From Elmis aenea (lineage: Eukaryota; Arthropoda; Insecta; Coleoptera; Elmidae), in assembly GCA_947652605.1 (NCBI GenBank), contig OX393580.1:16822159-16886158 (forward strand): 64,000 nucleotides of DNA. The letters are read 5' to 3'. The notes beneath the pieces were generated by a model. That model made no database searches. It was not told the origin of the DNA and worked only from the letters and a program-made list of their open reading frames with translations. Every line of letters begins with the position of its first letter. Within the stretch, counting starts at the first letter, position 1. Of the stretch, positions 11,431-23,902 are shown in pieces. The position numbers were made by a program, and so were the translations under genes.

Positions 11431-12082
11431 TTAAGGTTTCATCACAGTAGGCCTTGGTGTCGTGCATTAAACAATTGCAACGACTATTTCTAACAACTGT
11501 CAAATAATAGATATTTTTCTGTAGTGCAAACAAGTAAGTGATTTCCAAGTTTTCAATGGATCGTTTTTCGAATAAGCATAGATATGAAATGTTGGAGTGC
11601 TTTATTCTCTATAGGAGAGTACAAAAAAATTGAACATATTTTGATGATATAAACTTTGTCATGGAGAGCTGGCTTCTTGACGCATACAATGAGTGTACAT
11701 AATTTGTTATTCCAAAGCAGAAAAACTATTTTTAAAATATGAATAAAGTTGTTTGATAATTTAATGTTAGTTAAGATATTTATAATAATTTCTGACATTT
11801 ATATTGATGAAATTATCATAATATTGCAAGGATTTTAACACAAAATAAAGGAAAATAACAGACTTTAAATATCTCGGTATTTTTCGGAACAATAAGTATT
11901 TCCCGGGAAATATAGAATATGTTCAAATGGACCGGGATTTGGTAATATATCGACTTTTTCTGGTTCTAAAACTTTGTGAAACTTCACCGGTCACCGCTTC
12001 CCCTCCCGTGTATTTTCATATGAAGAGGGGCGCATTATTGTTAGTAGCCCACGGGCGCCAAAGATCTTAGGACGGGACTAGT
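11431..12082. other. no gene seen
   Basis: AT-rich DNA leading into the satellite-like array. A short GC-rich patch at about 11995-12060 contains no recognised motif. Confidence 0.45.
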
Positions 12083-13230
12083 CAGGTACAGACAGACAGA
12101 CTAGGGAATTATAGTGAAACTTAAAAAATAAATTCATATACCTAAAAGGAACATGTGCTTTAAATTTCACTAAAATATATATTTTAATTGTTAAGTTATT
12201 GAACTTTATATGTTTAAAAATCAGGGGTAATTTGCCGTGTGAAGCTATATGCGTTAGGTATAGGGCAGCGATGGGCAAACTTTTTTTGAAGAGGGCCAGT
12301 TTCCGCAAATAGTGTGACTAAAAGGGCCGCACTAAAAAAAAAAATGTAATAACAACTTATTAATTATGTGTAAGTTGGGAGCGACAAAAAATTAAGGTAT
12401 AAAAAAAGCTATACATACATATTATAGACATTTTTACTAATATAATAATTCATGGAGGGCCGCATGTAAAACTACCAAGGGCCGCATGCGGCCCGCGGGC
12501 CGCGGTTTGCCCACCGCTGGTATAGGGTATAAAATAGACAGACTGATTTGGAAATTTTAATAAAACTTAAAAGATAGTTCCATACACGTAGAGTGAACAT
12601 GCTCTGTAAAAGTCCCTAAAATATTTTTCTTAATTTTTTAGGTAGGTATTAAACTTTATCTGTTAAAAAATTAATAAAAATTTTGCTATGTTAATCTACA
12701 TGCGTTTTTATTCATAAAACTTAAAAGATAAATTCATATACGTAAAATGAACACGCCATTCAAAATTCACAAAAATATCTTTACTAATCCTTTAGTTATT
12801 AAACTTTACGTTTCTGTGAAAATCTACATGCGTTGGGTTCGGATAGACACATTAAGGAATTTTTATAAAACTTTAAAGATAGTTTTATATACGTATAACG
12901 AACACATCCTGTACATTTCATAAAAATATCTTTAGATACTAATGTTTTAGTTATTAAACCTTGTATGTTTAAAAATTAAGGGTAATTTTCTGTGTAAATG
13001 TACATGCGTTGGGTACGGACAGATAATTTAAGGAATTTTAATCAAACTTAGAAGGAAGTTTCATTTTTGTTTATTGAACATGCCCTGTAAATTTTACCAA
13101 AACATAATACCTAATTTTTTAGTTATTGAACTATATTTTGTTTACAAATCAGGGGAATTTTGCTTTGTAAAGCCATTTACGTTAGGTACAGACAGACAGA
13201 TTGAGGAATTTAAATAAAATACAAGTTTGT
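12083..13230 (+). repeat. diverged satellite-like tandem array, about 170-190 bp units
   Basis: Successive units carry the same ordered landmarks: GGTACAGACAGACAGA, then ACTTAAAAGATA-ATTCATATACGT, GAACATGCCCTGTAAAT, TTAGTTATTAAACTTTA and ACATGCGTT. Unit starts can be seen near 12083, 12530 (after an inserted element), 12715, 12840, 13010 and 13185. Units are diverged and some are shortened. The array is interrupted by the hAT element at 12266-12519. Related units flank another insertion at 43380-43545 and 46114-46230. Confidence 0.7.
12258..12527. mobile_element. hAT-type miniature element (12266-12519) with 8-bp TSD
   Basis: The 254-bp body has terminal inverted repeats CAGCGATGGGCAAAC and GTTTGCCCACCGCTG (one mismatch). 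It is flanked by a perfect 8-bp direct repeat GTATAGGG (12258-12265 and 12520-12527). An 8-bp TSD plus CAG...CTG ends is the signature of hAT insertion. Just inside the ends are GC-rich GGGCCGC repeats. It has no coding capacity and must have been moved by a transposase from elsewhere. It inserted into a unit of the satellite array. Confidence 0.92.
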
Positions 13231-13789
13231 ATTCCACTTAAAAAATTGCTACAGCCCAGTGCGACGTACAATCTTTTATTTACTTTTAATATGCATGAAG
13301 TTTAACGGCATTGAATTTATAACAAATGCAAGGTCAAGTATACGCGATAACTGCTTCTATTTCACAACAAGCAACATTAAAACCATTGATATTGCAGGCG
13401 AAATAGCAATAAAAATGGCTGTAAAAGAAACAGGGTAATAAAAATATCGGATTGATGGTTTAGAATTAGTTACCGAACCGAATGAAATAAGCGATAAATT
13501 TTGAGGCATTACCAAGATGATTCACGAATAAAAGCTTCTAGATTTGGGCCAAAACCCGGAAACAAGATTAAACTACCCAAAGGCCTCCATGCTTTTCAGT
13601 TTGTTCTAGATATATGGACGTTATTAATTACAGTCAACGATTTCTATGCTGTGGCATATTGTAAATATTTTGTCGCATCGTCATTTATCACAGAGCAAAA
13701 ATCATAGATTTAAATTGGGCGGATATATCCCAAGTCTTTTTAAAAATAACCTAAAACAGATATCGCAATTTTGAAATAAGTTCGAAGCG
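13231..13789. other. no gene seen
   Basis: A 68-codon open frame at 13501-13707 has no recognisable motif. The rest is AT-rich. Confidence 0.45.
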
Positions 13790-14322
13790 TAGGTAACACT
13801 TGCATTTTTATTTGGCAAATATTTAAAAGTTTTGCCATGATCTTTTTATTATGTAGAAATAATAAGGATACCCCATGCAATACAGTTATAACTTAAGTTT
13901 TTTTTTTTAAATTGCCTGAAACTATTTTTTACAGCTATTCAAAATTTTTAAATAAGTTCGAATTGTATTTAAAAGTTTTGCAATCATCTTATTATTCTGT
14001 AGAAATGATAAGGACACCCTATACAATGCATTCCAACTTTAAGCTTACTCAAAAATTGCCCTAAATTATTTTTTTAGGGGCTACATACACCTAAGTTGGT
14101 AAAAAAAACAATTTTTTCAAAAAAAAATATACGTTAATATAACCTTTTAGTTATATTCTCTGAAAATTTTAATAAAAAATTCCACATATTGGCAGAGTTA
14201 CAGCTGGTCAAGCGCCCCCGTGCGCGCATGTTTAATACTGTCTTTATACCGTAAAATTTCACCTATAAAACACCTAAACTAAAACTCATTTTAGCCTGCT
14301 AAAACGTGGGTGCGTCTTATAC

Positions 14323-15339
14323 TTGCGAACCAGTGATGTAAAATTACCGTAATTTAATATTTTGGTAAATTACGGTGGTAATTTATCATATTTTATTACC
14401 ATTTTTAATTACCATTTTTACTTTCCATTTTTAATTTTCTGGTATTACATGTCGAGATTGATAATTTACGATCGTAATTTTACACTTTTGATTTTTGTAT
14501 TTAATATGTAAGTAATTAAACCAGAAATAATTAATAAAAAGTCAAAAACTTTTATTGTAAATAACAAAATGTTAAAACTAATTATAACGTAAAAAATAAA
14601 AAAACGTACCTAATATTTCAACACAAAATCTTTTTTTGTTTAATTTTCATTCGGATTCAAATCACAGTCGGTTTCATATTCACTTACTGACGCTAACTCT
14701 TCTAAGGCAAAGGATTTTATTTCTGAGAAGTGCAAGATTCTTCCTCATGTTCAAATAAAGTTTTGGGTTCACTTAAGTTTAAATTATATTGAACAAATTA
14801 TAATAACTTTGCAGCTCTTTCATTTGTTAGTTTGTTTCTTTTTTTGTTATGAATATTGCCAAAAGCGGAAAAAGATCTTTTTAGTTGCAGGACAATTCAA
14901 TATTTCTGTAGCTACTTTGCCTAAACTTATAGTTGAACAAAGCGACTTCCACCACAAAACAGAACTTAACGCGGCCCAAAAAAATTCTTTTGCAAAAAGT
15001 TCTTCGTTGGCTTTGTACAAAGCCACCTCAGCCATTACTTGACCAATATGACTTCCCCTAATTAAATGTAACGATAGTTTGTTAATTTAAGTAAGTGGAT
15101 CAACATATTCATCATTATTTAAGTTTTTACCCATATATTTAGGGCAAAGTAAATTTGCAGCAAAATGAACTGGTCTAAGAGCCAATTTCTTTATTTTTTG
15201 TAAAAAATCTTGCACTCGATCTAAATGCGATAACAATTTGGTAATTTATGGTAATTTAAAATGGTAAATTACGGAAAAATTACGGTAATTAATGTGGTAA
15301 TTTACGGCGTAAATTACGACTCACATCACTGTTGCGAAC
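14323..15339. mobile_element. hAT element (14331-15331) with perfect 8-bp TSD
   Basis: The ends CAGTGATGTAAAATTACCG (left) and CATCACTG (right) are flanked by TTGCGAAC at 14323-14330 and 15332-15339. Subterminal regions are packed with repeats of GGTAATTTA/TTACCGT, typical of hAT transposase-binding zones. The 1-kb body carries a broken transposase C-terminus on the minus strand. Confidence 0.92.
14640..15215 (-). pseudogene. hAT transposase C-terminal remnant
   Basis: On the minus strand, pieces of a hAT transposase can be read in more than one frame: a segment with FAANLLCPKYMG, then MAEVALYKANEELFAKEFFW, then WWKSLCST, KVATEILNCPAT and finally an acidic tail SVSEYETDCDLNPNEN ending at a TAA (14640-14642). 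The order and the ILNCPAT block match the C-terminal dimerisation part of hAT transposases. The usual ERxFS segment just after NCPAT is damaged (reads KKIFFRFW). In-frame stops and frameshifts show it is inactive. The N-terminal zinc finger and the DDE core are absent. Confidence 0.75.
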
Positions 15340-15789
15340 TCCTCCGAAATACAAATACGCCATATTCAAGACATTGTTGCAAGACGGATTCGCACTCTTG
15401 GCAACAGTGATGCGTGACCGCGTCCCAGTGTTTTCTCAAAATAGTGTTTCTATAAACGGTAACCAATATATCTCAAAAACGAATAAACTGATTTATATGA
15501 GATTTGGTACAGCGAATCTTGATACAGTTAACTGGTCTTTAAATATACTTCTATAAATGGATAAAAATCGGCTAGGTCAGAGACTGTTTTTTTTTTTAAT
15601 CTTCTCTAACTTAAAAAAAAGTATTCCAGGGAAAAACCAAAGATGTTATGATGGTTTGATGGTTACCGTAAAAGATGTTTTCAAAAACACGTCGAAAGGA
15701 AGTGACTACCACACGTTTTCTTGTGATTTTTTTTAATTGAAAATGTTCCAGTTTATAGAGAAATTATGACCTTTAAAATGTATGCAAAG
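15340..15789. other. no gene seen
   Basis: A 74-codon open frame at 15332-15556 overlaps the hAT TSD and shows no motif. It is not called. Confidence 0.4.
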
Positions 15790-16090
15790 ATTTTTAAACA
15801 AAAAAAAAAATTAAAATATACCCTACTTTTACTTATCTTAGGCGTATGTAGCTCCTTAAGGCTCTTGAAAATTTTGAAAAAACTTCCAAATGTATAACCT
15901 TGCATTTTTATTTGGCAAACATTTAAAACGTTGCTATGGTCCTATTTTGTAGAAATGATAAGGCGACCTTAAGCAATGCATTTTCAACTTTAGTTGTTTG
16001 GCAGCGACCTAAAACAATTTTTTACAACTATTCAATATTTATAAAAAGTTCAAAGTGTTTAAGATACCCCAAGCAATGCATTTCTTATTT

Positions 16091-19000
16091 TTAAAGCAAA
16101 CATGCGCAAAAATATTTGTTATTGGGAACTACCGGAAATAAATTACAATGTATAAATCTGATCTTTTACATTGTTTGCATGATACTACTAACATTGACGC
16201 ATATTTTATAAACCATTTTACTGATAAAATTGTTCCTGCTTACACTGACCTTGTTTAACACACTATTAGTGCCTCATTTGTCTTTATAAAACCCACGCTT
16301 TACTTTTTTTTCCTTTTTGTTTTTTTACTAAAAGAAGTTTTGTGATACATTTATCATTTCCACTGTATAAAAACACAAATGCATGATCTTGAAATCAAAA
16401 TATGTTCAAGTCAGCATTTGTCTTGCATTACAACACAACATTTAATAAAGAAATGTGTATAAGTTACATGCACCACCCACGTACACCTGTATAAAGGTCA
16501 TAATACCAGATATTTACATAAATTATAAAAATGAAACGGGTACAGGTTGTTCATTTCAATCGCCCACGTTTTTCTCACATAATTTTTTAAATCCGTTGCG
16601 ATATTTGCCTTCCTAATGCAAACCCACAGTTTCTTGAAAACAATTTCTACGTTCACATTTGAAAGCGTCGCAATTTTTATCTACATTTTCGGCGCGGTGA
16701 GTTATTTTACACTTTTACGATCGAGTTTTCGGTTGTAACCCACTTAAAAACAATCGCAAATAGAATTTATGTCGCATTTTGGACCCACCGGACGGCACAT
16801 CAAGAATAAAACGAATAAAATGTTGGCAATAAAATTTAACAAGACGCAGACATCTGAGCATGAGAATGTAGGACATTTTCTTATGAAAAGTTATGGCACA
16901 AAAGAAACTTAAGCGAACGAAAATAATTCTAGTTTCATATTTTTAACTTGAGGCATAATTTATTTGACATTTTAAAACTCCTGAAGCACACAGCATCACA
17001 AAGAGCAATTGCAACAACACATTTTAACCTTAAATTAAATGGAACACTTATTTTACAAACTGAACAGCACGGCTTACAAAATAAGGCATTTTTCTAGTAG
17101 CAATTTTATCCTAAAGTTATCATCGACTAACGACTACTGTAGATGGCCAACAAAGACATTACGACCAATTTTGAATTCCAACATCCCATTAAAATAATTT
17201 AAAACGCACAAATTTTTAAGCCATCCTCACTTATTTCTTGAAAACACTACATTGTATGAAAAAACAATTAGAACAAACATATCTTGTGTCGTATTTAATA
17301 TTGTCAAGCAGTTTTTATTTGACAAATATGATGAATATACCTGTTATCTTGTTAACAACGTTACAAGGACATCAAACAAGTTCTTTTTTCGCGTTTTACG
17401 TAAGCTGACAATGTCATACCGGACTCCGGTAAGACAAAAAGCAAATTTAGCGAATTATTCTGCAAACAACGCTGTTAAACATTCCGATGCATTCATCAAC
17501 GAACGAAACGAGAAGAGAAAATTACAGTGTCATACTAAAACGTAGAAAAACAAGCAAGCACTTTTGCTTTAACATTATTTTTTTTTTCGATATTTGAATA
17601 TAATTGTGTACAATAGGCAAAAAAGAGTGTCTTAAACATCTAAATCAAACACAAGATTGCAACTTTTGTGTTGTAATATATCCTTGTTGAATTGTTTGTG
17701 TGGGTAATGTGCGTTTTAAAAACGTATTTTGTTTTGTTTTCGTAGCAGGAATAAACAATATCATTCAGCATACAAATAAAAGAACAGCATTTCTCTTAAG
17801 TCACATTTGCAAGTCACAGGTAGGTTATTGTTTTCGCTAAGTGGAGGCCCCAAAAATCATGATGCTGCAAAAGTTTGAAATCAAGGACCTACTCCGAGTC
17901 ACACCACTGAAGATTAAACGGGTTTCAAGTGTCCACATGGACCACCCAAAAAACTACACGCAGTTAGGTACATTAAAGAACTGCCTAGACCACATCCAGA
18001 CAGACAAATTAAGATATGGAAAACCCTGCGACTGGCTTATTTAAAGTTATTCTTTTAAAAGTGTATATAAACTCTTTTAAATCTAAAATCGTAGCATGAA
18101 ATTTAAACTAAAAACTCTTAAAAACTTGCAATTACTGGATAAAATTATGGCTGGCGAAACGATTGAACGAAAACCCTTAGTGCAAATCGATGTAAATTAT
18201 TATTTATGAAAAAATCCAAGCAATTATTACTTGATATACTATTAAAAGATGTCGTATGTAATTATGTTGTTAATTAATGCTTTAATATGCAAAAAGATTA
18301 CAAAAACACGCTAATATACAGCAAATAAATGTAAGCAATAAAATAATAGTATGACTTAATTAGTCATTAAAGATAAAATTAGCTAATAAACTTTCCTGAC
18401 AAACTTATTAAAATTAAACTGTAAACAGATGAAGTTGACATGATTTGAAATGCTTTCGAATATATCTGTGGGTAAAATAAAATTCCACAATCGGGATTTA
18501 TAGGAAAACCAATGAATTTAAATACAGACATCATGCTAGAGAAGTTTAAAATTGAGAAGATGAATGAGTATTATTTTTTGTCAGGTAAATGTTTACATCG
18601 TCCAGCAGTTTTTGTTATTGAAAAATGCTACGTAAGTACAGAACTGTTTTTTCCGGTTTTCTAATTGGATTTGGTTCGAATAATCTGAGCGATACGAGTA
18701 TGTTTTTGGAAGCGAATACAATTACCTACTTTTGGTGTATGAAATTAACTCACATACGTCGAATAATTAACCGAGTGACACAAACTATTTTTATTTTACA
18801 TGCTCGGTGTTCGCTTCATTATGAATGCAAATTGAACGTTAGTTTTGCGCAATGGACGTCACGCATTTAATTAAACATAATGACCAGACCAGGCGCGGAC
18901 TTTGGTTTTTCCTACAACGCAAAATTGTGTTTCTGTGAGCTGGCATTTTTTTCTGTTATTTGGGATAATCGAGGGTAAACATTTGTTAATAAGCATCTCT

Positions 19001-19123
19001 ATGATAAGCTTTAAAGAGGGGACCTGATTTCAAAATTTTTTCAGATTTTTTCAAAAAACTACTGTTTTAATTTCCATAGATACTTTTAAATCATAATTTG
19101 AATGAGCTTCGATTTTTAAAAAA
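16091..19123. other. 3-kb stretch without a recognisable gene
   Basis: AT-rich with a few more balanced islands (16560-16800, 18890-18990). The open frame at 17841-18044 is the only one with codon-like composition. It follows a possible acceptor (TTTTCGCTAAG), encodes a 67-residue hydrophilic peptide with no motif I recognise, and ends at a stop with no donor, so it is not called as a gene. Confidence 0.45.
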
Positions 19124-19468
19124 TAGTTATTTATGTATCAAGGCCGAAAAAGTACGTTTTGGCCGAGGTGCATATTACATTTTTTGTGCGATCGAATTAA
19201 AAACAATTTAAATTTTTAGTAATTTTCAAAATTATAGGTTAGAAACTACGTGACATTCTGTCACTGACAGATGACGACGTATGTACTGCATTACCGGCCC
19301 TCTCCTTAGCAACGGCCGTAAAAGTTACTTTTTCGGCCGTTGCTAAGGGTAACGGCCTGAAAAGTAACTTTTACGGCCGTTTCTAAGGATAGAGCCGGTA
19401 ATGCAGTACTTTATGGTTCCTAACGCGTCCGTCAAACAGCTGTTTCTAGTACGATCGCACAAAAATGT
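19124..19468. repeat. repeat family R1, copy 1, with large internal hairpin
   Basis: This segment is about 90% alike by eye to 27048-27425 in the same orientation. Inside are inverted ends ACATTTTTTGTGCGATCG (about 19177) and CGATCGCACAAAAATGT (about 19452), and a central palindrome of about 130 bp. In the palindrome, TACTGCATTACCGGC pairs with GCCGGTAATGCAGTA and CGGCCGTAAAAGTTACTTTT pairs with its inverse. It has no open frame. It looks like a non-autonomous transposon, but I did not find a clear target duplication. Confidence 0.65.
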
Positions 19469-21390
19469 GTTTTTTTTTCCTGCAAAAAAGCTCAGTCCTG
19501 CAACTTTTGAATTTTTGATGAAATTTTGTATCATATTTGGCCAATCCTATATGGTAAATAATTGTGATTATGGCCTACACTAAATACATAAAGTCCTGAT
19601 ACATTTTCTGAAGTATAGCAATCGTTACTTAAATGGTTTTTTTTAATCTTCTCTGCAGAGCTTACTCCAACAAACCCACCCAAAAGAATGCACTTATTTG
19701 GTAAAATACTCCACAATTCTAATTTAATTTAACGAGGGCGCACTTGTCTGCGTCTGCACTTAATTTTTTGATTGAAATTACCTCACATAAATTCTCCAGT
19801 CCATCATTCTGATGCGGGTCCTTGCTTCCATGCGATAACGATCGAAATAATTTGAGGGGACTCATCCTTATTAAATATAAATAAACCAGTTAAACAGCAC
19901 TGTACATATTCAACTTTAAACGATTCCATGTCGCCGGTTCATTTGCATCATTAAATCATTGTGCAGCACTGGACCACTCAAATACGAGATCCCGTTTACA
20001 CACATAATTACTTACAAGAATTATATCATCGATTAGGCGTATCACTCATGAATTATTGCTTTTTAATACGTAAATTTGGTGTAATTAGATTGAAGATTGC
20101 GTTTGTTGCGAGCCGACGAAATTCTGAAGAGTTCCTGGGCATTTTCGATTCGTTTCAGAACTGTGTCGATATAGAAATAGCCGGCAAACGTTTTAATATT
20201 TAAGATTATCTGAGTTCATGGCTATTATAATAAACGCGAGATAAGAGCCAAGAATTAGCGCGGTGCATTTAATCTATCATTTTTTAGCCTGCCTTCAATA
20301 TCAAATTAATTAATGTTGTTTGAAGATTTCAATTTTTTCGTGGCGTTTATTTGTAGGCTTCAACTGTTTATTGCGGTGTTCAGTTGTTAATTTTTGCGAC
20401 ACTTAACATTCGTTTTTAAATAACATACGACGATTGCGCAGGATTTTGCAGGACTCAAGCAGGAATTGCAGCCGAACGTTTTTAACTAAGTACTCGCACT
20501 AAGCAACTTCATTTTCAGACATCGGCGCGGAGCGTGTCGAGGCAACTTGATCGGATCAACTTATTTATTAGTATTGCACCATGCAATTCGTGTCTTATTA
20601 GCTTGTACCTGGCGCTTTAACTATCGCTAGGAACTCCACAACTACCGTTCAAACTAACTACTCGCTTGGAACTACCGGCTCCACAATTTTAACCGCTGAT
20701 GTTCCCATGTTTATGCATTGCGTACAGCTACGGATAAAAGTCACGCGTGGTACCGAGCCAGGCCATGTTTTCATTAATTTACATATGCTGACATTTGAAA
20801 TTAATTCGACTAGTTAGCAGCGATCTCTTTTTATTTATTTATATTCGTATTCGTTCGATTACAACAAATATCCAGTTATCGCTAACAATAACAGTAGAGG
20901 CGATGGAAATCTATTTTTAAAAGCCTCGTTGAATATGCATGTCGTGAGACTTAATACATTCATAACCAGAGCGAATTTTGTGCCATAAAAACTGCTTGAA
21001 TAAGCTGTTATTTGATATAAAATTATGACACAGCGCTGAGCAGTATTTTCATCACGAAATTATGAGTGATGAATATAAACATGTAACAAGGTCATCTTTC
21101 CGGAAGTCCTCCAGTAACTAAATTGGCGATTCGTGGCTATTTGTGCAATAAAACATGTAATTTAGTGGAAATACTACATAAAACTACGCAACAAATACAG
21201 TTAACGTAGGAATTATGTTTCATAATTTTAACCAATGCTGACTTTTTTTCGGAATCGTCTAAAAAATTATAAAGATAAAGTCGAGAAAAATGTACAGCAA
21301 AATTTGTTTTACAGGCAGAAAATTGGCTTTTAAAATAACCTTAATTTGCTTATAAATGCTTAATTTGTGTAACTGATACATTTATTAATA
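19469..21390. other. no gene seen; GC-balanced island at 20480-20790
   Basis: Mostly AT-rich. Positions 20480-20790 are noticeably more GC-balanced and lack repeats, poly-A runs or long open frames, which is compatible with a conserved non-coding element. That is inference; conservation cannot be judged from one sequence. Confidence 0.35.
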
Positions 21391-22456
21391 CAGGGTGCTC
21401 CACTTTTTTGTAGCAGGACTTAAACAGCCGATACAAAAACTTATTTTAAAGCGAATATTCCATATCAATATGGGTCCATAAACGCTTCATTTTAAAGATA
21501 CAGGGTGTTGAAATTTTCTAAAAAATATCGATAATGTTTAATAGTTTCTCAACCAGCAATAATATTTAAACCAAATTTGGTATACAGCATAACCTTACAG
21601 GTTACTACATTCGGTGAGAATTTCAAGCCCCACAAGCAACCAGTGGCGGAGTTGTGGGGGTTCAGTTTAAATAACTTTTATAAAAATTAGCACGGCCCTG
21701 TTCAAAATCAAACTAGAACTTGTTTTTGGGTTAAAGTATTTTGTTTTAAACAAAAAGTGTTTCTTGACTTTTCTTTGTATCTACCACCGTTTGGCGCGAA
21801 AGTTGATTTATTTTACTATTCTCGCGAAAAATTAGCTCATAAATCATAAGTTCGATCTAAAAATATCGCTAATGTTCGAAATAAAGAAGTAATTGCCGAT
21901 TTTTGCAGTTTGTAATAACAGAACATGCTAATAATGAAGTAAGAAGTTCCGCTAAATTAACAATTATTGAGCATCTGCAATTTGCAATTTTCTGCCTTTC
22001 GCCTTTTAGATCGAACTTATGAGAAAATTTTTCGCGAGAATAGTAAACTAAATCAAAATGCGCGCCAAACGGTAGTAGATACGAAGAAAAGTCAAGAGAG
22101 ACTATTTGTTTAGAATAAAATTTTCTACACAAATTTGATTTTGAACAAAGCCGTACTAGTTTATTATAAAATTTATTAAAACTTAACCCCTACAACTCCG
22201 CCACTGGTTGATTGTGGGGCTTGAAATTCTCATCGAATGTGGTAACCTGTGAGATGGTGCTACATACCAAATTTGGTTTAAATATATCTACTGATTGGAA
22301 AACGGTTAAAAATTATGGATACGTTTTCGAAAATTTCAACACCCTGTATCTTTAAAATAAAGCGTTTATGGACCCATGTTGATATGGAATATTCCCTTTA
22401 AAATAAGTTTTTCTATCGACTGTTAAAGTTCTGCTACAAAAAAGTGGACCAACCTG
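21391..22456. mobile_element. TA-flanked fold-back element D
   Basis: The left end CAGGGTGCTCCACTTTTTTG is inverted at the right end (CAAAAAAGTGGACCAACCTG, with a few changes). TA flanks are at 21389-21390 and 22457-22458. Arms run about 21391-21862 and 22005-22456, with a loop of about 140 bp. A second TACAGGGTGTT motif lies inside each arm (about 21500, and inverted near 22345). Each arm also contains CAGTGGCGGAGTTG, which resembles a hAT end captured within the palindrome. The loop shows no coding remnant. The 87-codon open frame across the right arm is an artefact. Confidence 0.85.
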
Positions 22457-22458
22457 TA

Positions 22459-23123
22459 TAAATAAGTTTAAATAAAAATCACTAATATTTGATTCAAAAG
22501 ACCACTTGTAGACATGCCGTCTACTCTTAAAACTTTTGTATCTTATGGTCAGTAGCAAACAAACAAACAAAATATGTAGTTCATAATGAAAAGACTAAGT
22601 CTCAAAACTTCTCCAGGATTTCTACAAGACACGCTTCATAAAAAACTGTGATTTTTAATTAAGTAACTCATTTACTGTACCCAAAAATATAAATTGCTGC
22701 ACCAAATAACCGTCTCTAAGTTATTATGTGTGAAATTTGATCTGAAATTCACTCCCAACCGACACAAGAATCGAGAGAAAAGGTAAAAAAATTTAACCAT
22801 TAAAGAGAGAATGTTGACTTTCAATTATTAATTATAAACTGCAAACAATACAATTACAAACTAAAAGAAATCTTTCAATTATGTGTTAAATAAACACACT
22901 TTCAATCCTAAGCATTTAAATTAACTTAAAGAAATAGCTTGTAGATAAAATATGCGCATATTTCGTCTGTTTTTGATTACTTAAAGGCAGCTTTCGTTGC
23001 AATATAAGTTCAGTGGACAATTTGCAACGCATTTAAGAACGATTTTTCAAAAATTCACAACAAAAAAGCTTATAACACCCACTGTAGCCCCCAAGTAACT
23101 AATCACAACCAATGCGTTCATCT
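22459..23123. other. no gene seen
   Basis: AT-rich interval between fold-back D and the hAT element. Confidence 0.5.
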
Positions 23124-23902
23124 GTTCATATTAGTGATTGCAATACCGGTATACCGTGCCATTTTTCAATACCGAAATACCGTCTCATTTGATGGTCTAA
23201 TACCGGTATTCGGTATTATTATTTTTTTTAAATTTGATTTTTATAATTTTATAATTGCAGTCTGCCGTAAATAAAAAAATTGCAGTAAATGCAAAATACA
23301 AAACTGTGCCGCAAAATGATGTATTTAAGTTAATGAAAAGAGAGATGAGATTATTAGAAGACGAAGGAGGAAAAAACCTAGAAATAGTATAGGTATTATG
23401 CTAACAATTCTACCAACAAGTGTAGAATCGGAGCGAGCGTTTTCAGCGGCAGGAAAAATTTGTATCAAAGTTCGCTCACGGCTTAGCGATGAAACAATTG
23501 ATGCCTTATGCTTTTAAAAGTATTACTTTAAAAATAGTTGAAACGGCAATATATATTTAAATTCACATGTAGGTTTGTTTATTTTTTGTTTAGTTTATTA
23601 AATTATAGAACATAATTTTATTTTGTACACAATACACATATATTTATTGTTTACATATCTTCAGTTTTTTGTGTCTATATTTTTACATGTGCATTTTTTT
23701 CCTCTTTATTTTGTGTAAATTTGTGTTTTTACATTATACTCACTATATGCACATATGTGTAAAATATATTGTGTTTTCAAAATCAATACTTTTTTTTAAA
23801 CAGCAATACCGGTATTAATACCGGTATACCGGTATTACTTGCGAATAAATACCGAATACCGGTATCGCATTTTGGTCCGGTATTGCAATCACTAGTTCAT
23901 AT
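23124..23902. mobile_element. internally deleted hAT element (23132-23894) with perfect 8-bp TSD
   Basis: The ends TAGTGATTGCAATACCGG and CCGGTATTGCAATCACTA are exact inverted repeats of 18 bp, flanked by GTTCATAT at 23124-23131 and 23895-23902. Subterminal regions contain many ATACCGGTATT repeats on both sides. The body is 763 bp and keeps only the tail of a transposase gene, so it is a deletion derivative of a larger autonomous element. Confidence 0.95.
23319..23517 (+). pseudogene. hAT transposase C-terminal dimerisation domain remnant
   Basis: Positions 23407-23517 read ILPTSVESERAFSAAG, then KICIKVRSRLSDETIDALCF and a stop. This is the highly conserved hAT dimerisation signature (xPTSVESERAFSAAG, then RSRLSDxxIDALCF) at the C-terminus of Ac/hobo-type transposases. 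Just upstream, in a different frame, lies a short stretch reading MKREMRLLEDEGG, also typical of this region, so there is a frameshift near 23390. The zinc finger and catalytic core are missing because of the internal deletion. Confidence 0.88.

Larger units (their letters stand above)
13790..16090 (+). repeat. diverged direct repeats flanking a hAT insertion
   Basis: Three copies of a unit containing TTTATTTGGCAAA, ATTTAAAA and GTAGAAATGATAAGG occur near 13805-13875, 13965-14020 and 15905-15970. A partial fourth lies near 16055. The segment CTACATACACCTAAG near 14081 is inverted relative to CTTAGGCGTATGTAG near 15836. Together these suggest an older repeat element split by the hAT insertion at 14331-15331. 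Confidence 0.5.

Noticed and set aside
12078..13230. Possible CRISPR-like regular array
   Set aside because: The repeats are whole diverged 170-190 bp units with no short repeat/spacer alternation, in a eukaryotic context.
17841..18044. 67-codon open frame with more balanced composition
   Set aside because: No recognisable motif, no donor before the stop and only a weak acceptor; not enough to call an exon.
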